Source of the DNA: Clostridia bacterium
GTDB taxonomy: Bacteria; Bacillota; Clostridia; Oscillospirales; Acutalibacteraceae
Direction: 5' to 3'
DNA: 43,979 nucleotides
Assembly (NCBI GenBank): GCA_017449935.1
Contig: JAFSYP010000043.1
Coordinates: 1 to 43,979, forward strand
Below are positions 6,924 to 14,497 of the stretch, piece after piece; the stretch's first letter is position 1; each line of letters starts with the position of its first letter. The notes under the pieces are model-generated. The model worked only from the letters and a program-made list of their open reading frames with translations. It had not been told where the DNA came from and made no database searches. A program made the translations under genes and the position numbers.

Positions 6924-7871
6924 TCACTTGCGCAGGATAAAGCTCTGCAGAAAGCCGTTTTCCGCCATATGCGCCGTCCCGGCGTCCACGGTCACGTCAA
7001 ATACGTGCTGTTCGCTGGCGACAGGCGTGACTTTATACTGCGTCAGGCTGCCGTTCTCCACGGACGCCTGCGGTACGTTCAGACCGAGCTTGTCAAACTC
7101 CGCCTTGAACGCCGCGGACAGGTCGCTGTACTTGGCGAGCTTGACGTCCGTTTCCGTCGCCGGGGCCTGTCCCGCAGCCTGCCGGAACAGCAGCGTCACG
7201 TTGTCGGTGCACATGAGCGTCACCGCGTCGCCGCTCTGGCGCAGGCGGTAGCTCTTTTTGACGGTCACCTTTTCCTTGGCATATTCCAGCACGATCGTAT
7301 AGGCGTTGTATTCGCCGTCCATCGCCTGCTGCTCCGCGGTCAGGCACAGATAACGGTCCGCGCCCTTCGGATAGATCGTCAGACGCGCTTCGATATGACG
7401 CATCCCGGGATCCGTCAGCATGAGCGGCGTCTCGTTCATCGGGTCCAGCTCGAGCTTCTGCGACGCGGCGTACTTCGCTTTGTTGTCGCGGAATTCGTAC
7501 ATGTCCGCAAAGACGCCGTCCTGCGACGTGCGCACGACCAGCATCTCCTCCTTGCCGTCCGTATCCATATCATAGATGTACACGCCCAAAAGCGCATCCG
7601 AAAGCTCCTGCGTCGGATACATCTCCTCCTTGGACAAAAACGCGTAGTCCTCGCGGAGCGTCTTGTGCACCAGCGTAGTGAACGCGTCGACGGCGTCGAT
7701 CTCGGCTGGCTCGGTCGTTTCCGTCACGGGCGGCCGCGACGTATGCTCCCCGACCGTCCAGGGCTTTTCGTCCGAAGCGTTTTCCGTCTCGTCGCTGCCG
7801 CGCAGGAAGAACAAGGTGCACAATACCCCGATCACTACAAGAAATACGGCCAGAACAAAAATCTTTTTCAT
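6924..7871 (-). CDS. Membrane-anchored extracytoplasmic protein, function unknown
   Basis: A 315-aa protein with an N-terminal signal anchor (MKKIFVLAVFLVVIGVLCTLFFL) and no lipobox. A Thr/Pro-rich linker follows (~30-58), then a soluble domain. The segment GVYIYDMDTDGKEEMLVVRTS resembles the FG-GAP/VCBS-like repeat seen in other Firmicutes surface proteins (D-x-D-x-D-G-xx-E-x-L). The rest is not recognised. It follows the phosphoesterase gene by 15 bp on the same strand, so they are probably one operon. Its stop lies in a weak hairpin followed by seven T on the minus strand (about 6935-6911), a possible terminator. Confidence 0.7.
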   Translation of the reverse strand: MKKIFVLAVFLVVIGVLCTLFFLRGSDETENASDEKPWTVGEHTSRPPVTETTEPAEIDAVDAFTTLVHKTLREDYAFLSKEEMYPTQELSDALLGVYIYDMDTDGKEEMLVVRTSQDGVFADMYEFRDNKAKYAASQKLELDPMNETPLMLTDPGMRHIEARLTIYPKGADRYLCLTAEQQAMDGEYNAYTIVLEYAKEKVTVKKSYRLRQSGDAVTLMCTDNVTLLFRQAAGQAPATETDVKLAKYSDLSAAFKAEFDKLGLNVPQASVENGSLTQYKVTPVASEQHVFDVTVDAGTAHMAENGFLQSFILRK

Positions 7872-7886
7872 GCTCTCTTTCCTCCC

Positions 7887-9506
7887 TTACGGCTGTTCCG
7901 TCACCGGTCTGTCTTCGCTCTCATGTTCAAAAGAAATAAAGTTGTTGTACGGCGCGTACGCCCAGCGCATCTCAAACGCGCGGCATCCGTCCGCCGGGAT
8001 ATACAACTGTCCGCGCTCGCCGCGGAATACCGGCGCGGAAAGTTGCAGCGCGCCGCGGTCGGTCTGCGCTGTGTCGCTGCCCTCCGTGAACCGCGCGGTA
8101 TGCCCGTACAGCTCCAGATCGACTTTGCCCGCCGTTTTCCGTACGCTGCCGCCCGCATAGGCGATCAGCGTCGCCATCGGCACAAACCAGACGCCGTCCT
8201 GCTCGCAGCAGGGCGTCGCCGCGCTCATGATGCCGGGGTCCATGCCGCGGTACATCATGCGCGTACGGTTGAAGCGCGGCGGCAAAGCATACGGCTGTAT
8301 CTCGTTCTTCTCTTTGTCGATCACGCATCTGTCCGCGATCCTGCCGTCGTCCATCATCGCCGTGAGCGTCATCTTTTTTCCGTCGACCTCCACGATGCAG
8401 ACCATCGCGCCCTGCTCCTCCTGCACGTAAAACGCACTGTGCCAGATCTTCGGCACCGAGCGCGTGCCGGGCGGGTTTTGGTTGGAATTGCCGAGCATGT
8501 AATGCACGGTGCCCTTCGACGGTTCGGCGTGCAGCTCTTCATTCCGCAGCGGAAACGAGCGCGCGAAGTTGTGTTCATGGCCGGAGAAAACCAGATCCAG
8601 CAGCTCGAAGCCCTCGCGCATGACGGGATAGGCGTCGTAGTTTTGCAGATTGCTGCCGGAGTAGCAGATCGGGAAATGATAGGCGCCGATCTTCCACGTC
8701 TGTTTCGTCTGCTTAAGATCCCGGATCATCCATTCGTTGACGTCCTCCGGGCCGTTGACGCCGAGCACGGAAAAATGCACGTTGCCGTAGTCGAACGTAT
8801 AGTTTTCCGTCTTCCATCCTTCGGGACCGTTGTCGGGATAGGACCCCTTGAACTGCTTGGCAAAGTATTCCGCCGGCTCGGAATAATACCGGCCGATGTG
8901 GTTGACATAGTCCTGAAAGCCGCGGTTGTCATGGTTGCCGAGCGTCATCATGAACGGAACGTACTCCGTCACGCCGACCAGCCCGCTGAACGCGCCGTTC
9001 CACTGGACCTCATGCTGGCCGCAGTCCGTGTTGTCGCCGCCGGTGAGGATGAAACGCGTGTCGGGATTGTCCCGCAGGACGCGTTTGAGAAAACCGTTGA
9101 ACCACGAATAATCCGGACAGTCGTGCGGCTCGCCCTTCTGCTGGTCGGAAACGCAGATGAACTTGAATTTCGTCAGATCGCGCGGCGCGGTCGTAAAGAA
9201 AAATTCGTCGCTGCGGAATTCGTCACTGCCGCAGGTGTAGTAGTATTTTGTGTCAGGTTCCAGGTTTTGAAGATGCGCCCAGAACATACGGCTGCGGTCG
9301 ATGTCGCTGATAAAGACGTCCGCGTCCGCGTCGCACCGCAGCACGTCGTCGGAGCCTTCCGCCCGATACAGCACATACCCGACCTCGTTCTCTATGCGCG
9401 TGCGCCACGTCACGGTCATGGACGACGCGGCGTCGCCGCGGATGGAGAGCATGATATGATCCGGCATGTCGCCGGAACCGCGCACGGGTTTGACAAATTC
9501 GCTCAT
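7887..9506 (-). CDS. Purple-acid-phosphatase-like metallophosphoesterase
   Basis: A 539-aa binuclear-metal phosphoesterase. The N-terminal ~110 residues form a fibronectin-like purple acid phosphatase domain (SMTVTWRTR, then LEPDTKYYYTCGSD). The catalytic core shows CVSDQQKG, LTGGDNTDCG (GDxxD), TLGNHDNR (GNHD), GAYHFPICYSG and FSGHEHNFARSF (GHxH), in canonical order. About 190 further residues form an uncharacterised C-terminal beta-rich domain that includes a copper-amine-oxidase-like WFVPMATLIAYAGGSV patch. No signal peptide is evident, unusual for the family. The start at 9506 is supported by GCGAGG upstream; the frame is open 14 codons further. Confidence 0.85.
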   Translation of the reverse strand: MSEFVKPVRGSGDMPDHIMLSIRGDAASSMTVTWRTRIENEVGYVLYRAEGSDDVLRCDADADVFISDIDRSRMFWAHLQNLEPDTKYYYTCGSDEFRSDEFFFTTAPRDLTKFKFICVSDQQKGEPHDCPDYSWFNGFLKRVLRDNPDTRFILTGGDNTDCGQHEVQWNGAFSGLVGVTEYVPFMMTLGNHDNRGFQDYVNHIGRYYSEPAEYFAKQFKGSYPDNGPEGWKTENYTFDYGNVHFSVLGVNGPEDVNEWMIRDLKQTKQTWKIGAYHFPICYSGSNLQNYDAYPVMREGFELLDLVFSGHEHNFARSFPLRNEELHAEPSKGTVHYMLGNSNQNPPGTRSVPKIWHSAFYVQEEQGAMVCIVEVDGKKMTLTAMMDDGRIADRCVIDKEKNEIQPYALPPRFNRTRMMYRGMDPGIMSAATPCCEQDGVWFVPMATLIAYAGGSVRKTAGKVDLELYGHTARFTEGSDTAQTDRGALQLSAPVFRGERGQLYIPADGCRAFEMRWAYAPYNNFISFEHESEDRPVTEQP

Positions 9507-9536
9507 AAAACAACCTCGCAGTAAAATACTATTCTT

Positions 9537-9565
9537 ATTATAACGCATATGCCTGCCGTTTGCAA
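9537..9565 (-). promoter_or_regulatory. Promoter of the phosphoesterase operon
   Basis: TTGCAA (9565-9560), 17-bp spacer, TATAAT (9542-9537) on the minus strand, 31 bp before the ATG at 9506. Confidence 0.75.
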
Positions 9566-9592
9566 GAGAAAACCGCCGAGCTTCCCCGGCGG
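9566..9592 (-). terminator. Terminator of the cobalamin-riboswitch operon
   Basis: CCGCCG/CGGCGG stem with the loop GGGAAGCT, followed by TTTTCTCTT on the minus strand, just after the DUF4430 lipoprotein gene. Confidence 0.75.
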
Positions 9593-9601
9593 AAAAGATT
9601 C

Positions 9602-10564
9602 TTATTCAAGCCCGTTTTGTTCGATGGAATAGATCCATTCGATTCGGTCGCCCGGATTCGCGGGATATGCGCTCGAGCCGACGTTCGGAAACTGACCGTT
9701 GACGTAATAGACCCATCCGGACGTGCCGCCGCAATCCTTTTCGTAAAGCTGGTGGATGCCCTCGACGTAGTAGCTGTCGAACTGCGGCGAATAGGACGAC
9801 TCCATCTGGATGCCCTCGCCCTGACAGAAGCGGCAGTTGTCCGTGCAGGTATGCGTCCGGCAGACCTCGCGCAGCACGTCGTAGACCGTTTCGCCGCCGG
9901 ACAGCGTCACCGTCACATCCTGTACGATATACCCGTTCGCCGGAACGAACAATGCCTTCTCCGGCTTTTTCAGCTTTTCCGGATGATCCCGAAGCTGCGT
10001 GCAGTTGATGGTCACGGTACACGTCTTCAGCGCGGACGAGGTCTGCGGCGATTTGGTTGTGGAACGCGCGGCCGTCTGCGTCACGGTCGGACCGGTCACC
10101 GGCGACGCCGGCGCTCTGCCTGTCGTCTGTGCGGCTTCTGCGGTCGTCGAAGTTGTCGGGCCGGTCGTCGAAGCCGTCGGTTTCGTCGTCGAGGTCGTCG
10201 CCGCAGTCGTTGATCTCTCAGTCGGCTTGGTCGTCCCGGCCGCGGGAACGGTAAAAAAGGTCTGCGATTCGCGCGCCGCCGCTGCGGTCGTCGGCATGGT
10301 CGTTGTGCGCGTCTGTTGCGCCGCCGCAGTCGACGAAGCCGCCTTTTTCGCGCTTTCCGTCCTTGTCGGCGCCGACTCTGTCTGCGGCGCAGGTTCCGAA
10401 AGCGTCTGCTCCAGTGTCTGCGGCTGCGTCGTATACGGCTGCGCGCTCTCCTGTTCGCTTTGCACGGCCAACGGCTGCGTCTGCGTCTGCGGCAAAGCAG
10501 CATTCTTGCCGCAGGCAGTCAGCAGCAGCACAAGTACGCAGCAAAGAACGCAGGCTCGTTTCAT
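9602..10564 (-). CDS. DUF4430-domain lipoprotein
   Basis: A 320-aa surface lipoprotein. The signal peptide ends in lipobox LLTAC (Cys18). A ~170-residue Thr/Ser/Ala-rich linker follows (many TTT, TTAAA and STT runs), typical of a wall-spanning stalk. The C-terminal domain (~190-318) fits DUF4430, related to the transcobalamin C-terminal domain: CTVTINCTQL, VPANGYIVQDVTV, GGETVYDVLREV, DSYYVEGIHQLYEKDCGG and TSGWVYYVNGQFPN in order. Two nearby Cys pairs (CRTHTCTDNCRFC) are extra. The start at 10564 overlaps the upstream stop as ATGA. It is the last gene of an operon headed by a cobalamin riboswitch, so it may bind a corrinoid or pass it on. That role is inference. Confidence 0.8.
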   Translation of the reverse strand: MKRACVLCCVLVLLLTACGKNAALPQTQTQPLAVQSEQESAQPYTTQPQTLEQTLSEPAPQTESAPTRTESAKKAASSTAAAQQTRTTTMPTTAAAARESQTFFTVPAAGTTKPTERSTTAATTSTTKPTASTTGPTTSTTAEAAQTTGRAPASPVTGPTVTQTAARSTTKSPQTSSALKTCTVTINCTQLRDHPEKLKKPEKALFVPANGYIVQDVTVTLSGGETVYDVLREVCRTHTCTDNCRFCQGEGIQMESSYSPQFDSYYVEGIHQLYEKDCGGTSGWVYYVNGQFPNVGSSAYPANPGDRIEWIYSIEQNGLE

Positions 10565-11826
10565 TGTTTCCCTCCGCTGAACCATGAGATCAGTTTATTC
10601 CAGAACGCACGCAAACGTTCGATCAGGCGCTGCAGAAATGTTTGCCGCACCGCTTTTTTCCCAACCGCGAAGATCGCGCCGGAATCATTCTTGTACAGAA
10701 GCGTCCCGTCAGGCATAACCTGCACCGGACTGATGCAGTAACCCTGCAGCCCCTGCGGCGGTTCGTACAGCGTCTGCACGGCGGACGATTGCGCGTCGAT
10801 CACATAGATGCTGCCGGGCGGCGTATTGCACGTCGCATACAACCGCGCGGTTCCGGCTGTCGAAAGCAGCAGCTCGGCCTGCGGATAGCCCGGCAAATCC
10901 GTCTTGCCCAGCACCTCCGTCGAGCTCGCGTCCAGCGTCATCAGCGCGCCGGCGCGGCCGTCCTGTACGCCGAGATAGAGCTTGCCGTCATATCCGATTG
11001 GCGCCGCCGTCGCCGCGCCGGGCAGTCGGACCGATCCGCAAAGCGTCAGGCTGCCCGCCTGCATTCGGACCTTGTACAGGACGCCTGCCTTTGTCACGAA
11101 CCAGAGCGCGTCAGCATAACTCAGAATGGCACTGCGGTGGTCGCCGGAGTACGAGAGCGTATCGAGCGTTTCTCCGGTCATTCGATCCAGGCAGCGGAAC
11201 GTGCCCGTGCCTGTTTTCACACTGCCGTCGTCGCCGCCGAGCAGCACATACGCTCCCTGCACAAGGCAGGACGTGCAGTAAAACCCGCCCGTCTGCACCA
11301 AACGCCACCGACATTCGCCGGTGCGCGCGTCGAGGCAGACGAACGCGGCGTCTTCGTTTTCGTCGTTCCAGAATCCCGTGTACAAGCATTCGCCGTCCCG
11401 GACGATCGGCGAAAGCGCCTGCCCGCCGAGCGGGTCCGCATACACCCATCGGGACGACAGCGTGTCGCGCGCGAACGCTTGCACCGTACCGCCCTCCAGC
11501 GGACAGTAGACCGCGTCGTCGGTACAGCAGACCGGCACGATCGCATAGCTCGGCGCGGCGGTCATGCTGCCGGAACGCTCGACCTTGCCGGTCGCCGCGT
11601 CCAGACAGTCGAGCGTTTTATTGTGCATCACATACACCTTGCCTGCAAAGGGCGCGGGCACGCTCGGCGCGTCACGGTAGCCCGTTCCGGGCACATAACT
11701 CCACAGCAGCGCCGCTTCCTCCGCCGTCCGCGGCGGATCAGCCTCGGTCACAAGCGCGCCGCACGGGGCGCACAGCATACACAGGATCAGAAGAAATACA
11801 ACGGAGATCGACGATACTTTTTTCAT
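10561..11826 (-). CDS. Secreted PQQ-like beta-propeller protein
   Basis: A 421-aa exported protein with signal peptide (MKKVSSISVVFLLILCMLCAPCGA). At least six propeller blades carry the pattern of PQQ/WD-like repeats: GKVYVMHNKTLDCLDAATGK, DAVYCPLEGGTVQAFARDT, AFVCLDARTGECRWRL, FRCLDRMTGETLDTLSYSG, KLYLGVQDG and SIYVIDAQS. The C-terminus ends in an amphipathic stretch (RLRAFWNKLISWFSGG) that may touch the membrane. There are no PQQ cofactor ligands I can assert; propellers of this kind usually scaffold protein or ligand contacts. It is the middle gene of the riboswitch operon: 26 bp after the first gene and overlapping the third by 4 bp. Confidence 0.8.
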   Translation of the reverse strand: MKKVSSISVVFLLILCMLCAPCGALVTEADPPRTAEEAALLWSYVPGTGYRDAPSVPAPFAGKVYVMHNKTLDCLDAATGKVERSGSMTAAPSYAIVPVCCTDDAVYCPLEGGTVQAFARDTLSSRWVYADPLGGQALSPIVRDGECLYTGFWNDENEDAAFVCLDARTGECRWRLVQTGGFYCTSCLVQGAYVLLGGDDGSVKTGTGTFRCLDRMTGETLDTLSYSGDHRSAILSYADALWFVTKAGVLYKVRMQAGSLTLCGSVRLPGAATAAPIGYDGKLYLGVQDGRAGALMTLDASSTEVLGKTDLPGYPQAELLLSTAGTARLYATCNTPPGSIYVIDAQSSAVQTLYEPPQGLQGYCISPVQVMPDGTLLYKNDSGAIFAVGKKAVRQTFLQRLIERLRAFWNKLISWFSGGKQ

Positions 11827-11852
11827 AAATAATCTTTTCCTTTTTTATTGAC

Positions 11853-12869
11853 TCAAAGTACCGGAGGAAATACACATCCGAGATAGATCGGAAGGAGCAA
11901 GAACTTCTTGGTCACGTCAGGCGTATGCGTCCGCAGGTCCTTATATCGCACCACAAGATACAGCTTGCCGATGATCGGTCCGCCCCGGAGATCGCTGATG
12001 TCAAACGAGAACGAGAGCCGGATCGGGAAATACAGCGGCTTTTTCGTCGGAACCGTCACCGCCTTGTAACTTGCGATCAGCGGAATGCCGTTCGACACGC
12101 CGCGCACAACAAGATACCACGTACCGCTCTGCGGGAGCGTCACGGACAGTTCGCCGTTCCCGTCCAGCCTGCCGAGTGGTTGGAACGTCTTAAAATCCTG
12201 CGTGCATTCGAGCGTTGAGCCGGCGAGCGGATTTGTGTTCTCGTCGATCGCTTCCTGCTTGTCGCAGCCGTAGTACATGATGCTGTATCCGCGCACGCAG
12301 ACCGTAAACGGCTGATCCTTTGCCGCGACGTCAGGGCAATCGAACACGGGCTGGATATCCGACCAGTACGCGTCCTTGTAAGTAAACAGCGCCACACGGT
12401 CGCCGTTCTGCACACGCGCCGTGTCGATCGCATACCCCGTATAATATCCGACGTTAGCGCCCTCAATATATGTATTGTCATGGGGCGTCGCGTCGTTGAT
12501 CGTAAAGCCCAGATTCGACGTTTCAAGTCCGAACGCCTTGGTCATAAAGCTGTTTTCAACGACGAGATAATCGCCTGCGGACTGCGGTGTAAACGCATCG
12601 CCGTAGATTGCTTTGTGCGCCGCGACGAGCACGTCCATCGCCGTCACGGTTTCAATCGGCGCGCCGGCGTGGTCTTTCGCGGCAACGACGAACCCGTACG
12701 CTTCCGCCGTGCCGTCCTGCACCGACAGATCCAGAACGGTCTGCATTTCGTACCCGTTCGCGAACAGGAACAAAACGGTACACGCGTCGTCCGCCGCCCA
12801 TACCGCGGGAACACAGGAGAGCAGCATCACAGCGCACAGGAACACGGCAAGCATTCTTTTGAGTTTCAT
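11853..12869 (-). CDS. Secreted DUF4430-like protein, first gene of the cobalamin-riboswitch operon
   Basis: A 338-aa protein. The signal peptide (MKLKRMLAVFLCAVMLLSCVPAVWA) is followed directly by a DUF4430-like domain. The pattern TVLFLFANGYEMQTVLDL, then TAMDVLVAAHKA, then NTYIEGANVGYYTGYA matches the order in the third gene. A second beta-rich, Ig-like region follows (TFQPLGRLDGNGELSVTLPQSGTW). The last ~55 residues are rich in aromatic and hydrophobic residues and may be membrane-associated. The start at 12869 has AAGGAAG 8 nt upstream. Its leader is the riboswitch at 12890-13095, so cobalamin would shut the operon off. Role in corrinoid capture is inferred. Confidence 0.72.
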   Translation of the reverse strand: MKLKRMLAVFLCAVMLLSCVPAVWAADDACTVLFLFANGYEMQTVLDLSVQDGTAEAYGFVVAAKDHAGAPIETVTAMDVLVAAHKAIYGDAFTPQSAGDYLVVENSFMTKAFGLETSNLGFTINDATPHDNTYIEGANVGYYTGYAIDTARVQNGDRVALFTYKDAYWSDIQPVFDCPDVAAKDQPFTVCVRGYSIMYYGCDKQEAIDENTNPLAGSTLECTQDFKTFQPLGRLDGNGELSVTLPQSGTWYLVVRGVSNGIPLIASYKAVTVPTKKPLYFPIRLSFSFDISDLRGGPIIGKLYLVVRYKDLRTHTPDVTKKFLLLPIYLGCVFPPVL

Positions 12870-12889
12870 TTCCAATCTTCCTTTCGTCC

Positions 12890-13095
12890 AAAAGCGCGCC
12901 CCTCCGGACCGGAAGGACGCGCCGACGCACAAACACACCGCGGCAAATACCCGCAGTTGTCAGGTTCGTCTGCATCGCCCTCCGTTCTGCCCAAAGGCGC
13001 AGCAGAATTATTTGACGGCGAGCAGGCATTCCGGCTGTTACGGCAATGGCTGTTGTGACGGATTTGCACCGCGCTTTCCCCATTCGTCGTCTTTA
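12890..13095 (-). promoter_or_regulatory. Cobalamin (B12) riboswitch with terminator platform
   Basis: Read on the minus strand, the leader contains the class signature in order: GGGGAAAGC, then GCGGTGCAAATCCGTCAC (~13072-13055), then a B12-box AGCCGGAATGCCTGCT (13036-13021). Downstream, GCGCGTCCTTCCGG (12922-12909) pairs with CCGGAGGGGCGCGC (12907-12894) and TTTT follows: an intrinsic terminator as expression platform. The first ATG of the operon is 21 nt further. In this family ligand binding represses, so the surface operon should be expressed when cobalamin is scarce. Confidence 0.9.
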
Positions 13096-13100
13096 CGGTA

Positions 13101-13128
13101 ATTATAGCACAAATACATTTTTTGTCAA
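13101..13128 (-). promoter_or_regulatory. Promoter of the cobalamin riboswitch operon
   Basis: TTGACA (13128-13123), 16-bp spacer, TATAAT (13106-13101) on the minus strand: both hexamers are perfect. The predicted start near 13094 is just before the aptamer. Confidence 0.9.
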
Positions 13129-13136
13129 TAATAATC

Positions 13137-13149
13137 GATATTGATTATC
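13137..13149. promoter_or_regulatory. Possible Fur/MntR-family operator between divergent promoters
   Basis: GATATTGATTATC is a near-palindrome (GATA/TATC arms, one mismatch), similar in form to Fur-family boxes. It overlaps the -35 of the rightward promoter and lies 9 bp from the -35 of the riboswitch promoter. Only symmetry and position are seen. Confidence 0.25.
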
Positions 13150-13169
13150 GCCGTACAAAGTGGTATACT
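13141..13169 (+). promoter_or_regulatory. Promoter of the glycerol-1-phosphate dehydrogenase pair
   Basis: TTGATT (13141-13146), 17-bp spacer, TATACT (13164-13169). The -10 lies inside the palindrome GGTATAcTATACC. Confidence 0.75.
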
Positions 13170-13193
13170 ATACCGAAGAAAGGAGCGTTGAGC

Positions 13194-14492
13194 TTGAACG
13201 TACCTTCCTTACTGAACGCTTTACAGTCCTGCGCGTGCGGCAAAAGCCATACGGTCGGCATCCGCGCCGTGGAGATCGGGCGCGGTCTGCTGGCGCAGAC
13301 GGCGAATATCCTTTCGGAAAACGGATTCCCGAAAAAGATCCTTGTCGTATCCGGCACGCATTCCTTCGCCGCGGCCGACGGGATCACGGATGTATTATCC
13401 GCCGGCGGCTTTTGCGTGCGTCTGCATCTGTTTGACGGCGTGCACACTTCGCACCAAAGCGATGTGGACGCGCTCACGGCGCTTTGCCGCGACGCGGACG
13501 GACTGCTGTTCGTCGGCGCCGGTTCTCTGGGCGACGTATGTCGCCGCGCGTGCTATGTGACGGACAAAGAGTTTGCCGTTTTTGCGACTGCGCCGTCTAC
13601 GGACGGCTTTGCCTCCGACACCGCGCCGATCACCATACACAATTTCAAGATCTCCCTCCCCGCCCGCGAACCGTCTGTCATCATCGCTGACACCGATATT
13701 TTAGCCGCCGCGCCCGCCGTACTGCGCAGCGCGGGCTTCGGCGATATGATGGGCAAGACGATCGGTCTGGCCGACTGGAAGATCGGAAACCTGACGACAG
13801 GCGAATACTACTGCGACACGGTCGCCGCGCTGACGCGCGACGCATACCGCCGCGTGTGCGCCGTCGCCGACCGCATTCCGCAGAACGATCCTGAAAGCGC
13901 CGGCGTCCTCATGGAAGCGTTGGTCATTACGGGCATGGCGATGAAGCTGTGCGGCTCCTCGCGCGCGGCTGCGGGCGCGGAGCATATCGTGTCGCATTTC
14001 TGGGAGATCAAGACGCTCGAACAGGGGCGCGCATCCGTCTACCACGGTCGAAAAGTCGGCGCCGCGTCGCTGATGATCACGCGGATGTATTACGATATTT
14101 GCAAAAACGCCGATCCTGCACGGTTCGGCGCGGACGAGACGGACTGGGAGCGTGTCTTTGCCGCCTACGGCGACGCGTTCAAGGCGGACGTCGTGAAGTG
14201 CAACTCGCCGACTGTGACCGAGGAAACTTCGCCCGCGATCCTGCGCGAAAAATGGAACGCGATCTGCGACGCGGTGTATGCGGAAATGCCCGCGCCGGAC
14301 GTGCTCGCGGACATGCTGCGCCGCGCAGGCGCGGCTGCGGCGTGCGAAGAAATCGAGATCACGCCGGAACTATGCCTTCTGGGCTTGGAATTTCATCCGT
14401 ATATGCGCCATCGGATGCTGCTCTCGCGGCTTCTGCCGATGCTGCGCTGCCGAACGGATTATACCGCCTGGGCTGGCTTGAATAAAGGATGA
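13194..14492 (+). CDS. sn-glycerol-1-phosphate dehydrogenase-like protein, copy 1
   Basis: A 432-aa member of the iron-containing alcohol dehydrogenase superfamily, AraM/glycerol-1-phosphate dehydrogenase branch. The N-terminus has CACGKSHTV. NAD-binding shows GAGSLGDVCR. The signature FATAPSTDGFASDTAPI and the metal-site region GAEHIVSHFWE, then VYHGRKVGAASLMITRMYYD, follow as in the family. The start is a TTG at 13194: AGGAG lies 8 nt upstream, the predicted transcript begins near 13176, and the resulting N-terminus aligns with copy 2. It would reduce dihydroxyacetone phosphate to glycerol-1-phosphate, or handle a related polyol phosphate. The exact substrate is not certain. Confidence 0.78.
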   Translation: MNVPSLLNALQSCACGKSHTVGIRAVEIGRGLLAQTANILSENGFPKKILVVSGTHSFAAADGITDVLSAGGFCVRLHLFDGVHTSHQSDVDALTALCRDADGLLFVGAGSLGDVCRRACYVTDKEFAVFATAPSTDGFASDTAPITIHNFKISLPAREPSVIIADTDILAAAPAVLRSAGFGDMMGKTIGLADWKIGNLTTGEYYCDTVAALTRDAYRRVCAVADRIPQNDPESAGVLMEALVITGMAMKLCGSSRAAAGAEHIVSHFWEIKTLEQGRASVYHGRKVGAASLMITRMYYDICKNADPARFGADETDWERVFAAYGDAFKADVVKCNSPTVTEETSPAILREKWNAICDAVYAEMPAPDVLADMLRRAGAAAACEEIEITPELCLLGLEFHPYMRHRMLLSRLLPMLRCRTDYTAWAGLNKG

Positions 14493-14497
14493 CGTCA

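Noticed and set aside
6447-9524. 1025-codon open frame on the + strand
   Set aside because: It is antisense to the tRNA, the anchored protein and the phosphoesterase, which have ribosome binding sites and family motifs. Its translation is Arg/His/Val-rich, typical of a shadow frame in GC-rich DNA.
10060-10500. Repetitive DNA resembling tandem repeats
   Set aside because: It is the codon-level echo of the Thr/Ser/Ala-rich linker in the DUF4430 lipoprotein; likewise at 31780-32080.
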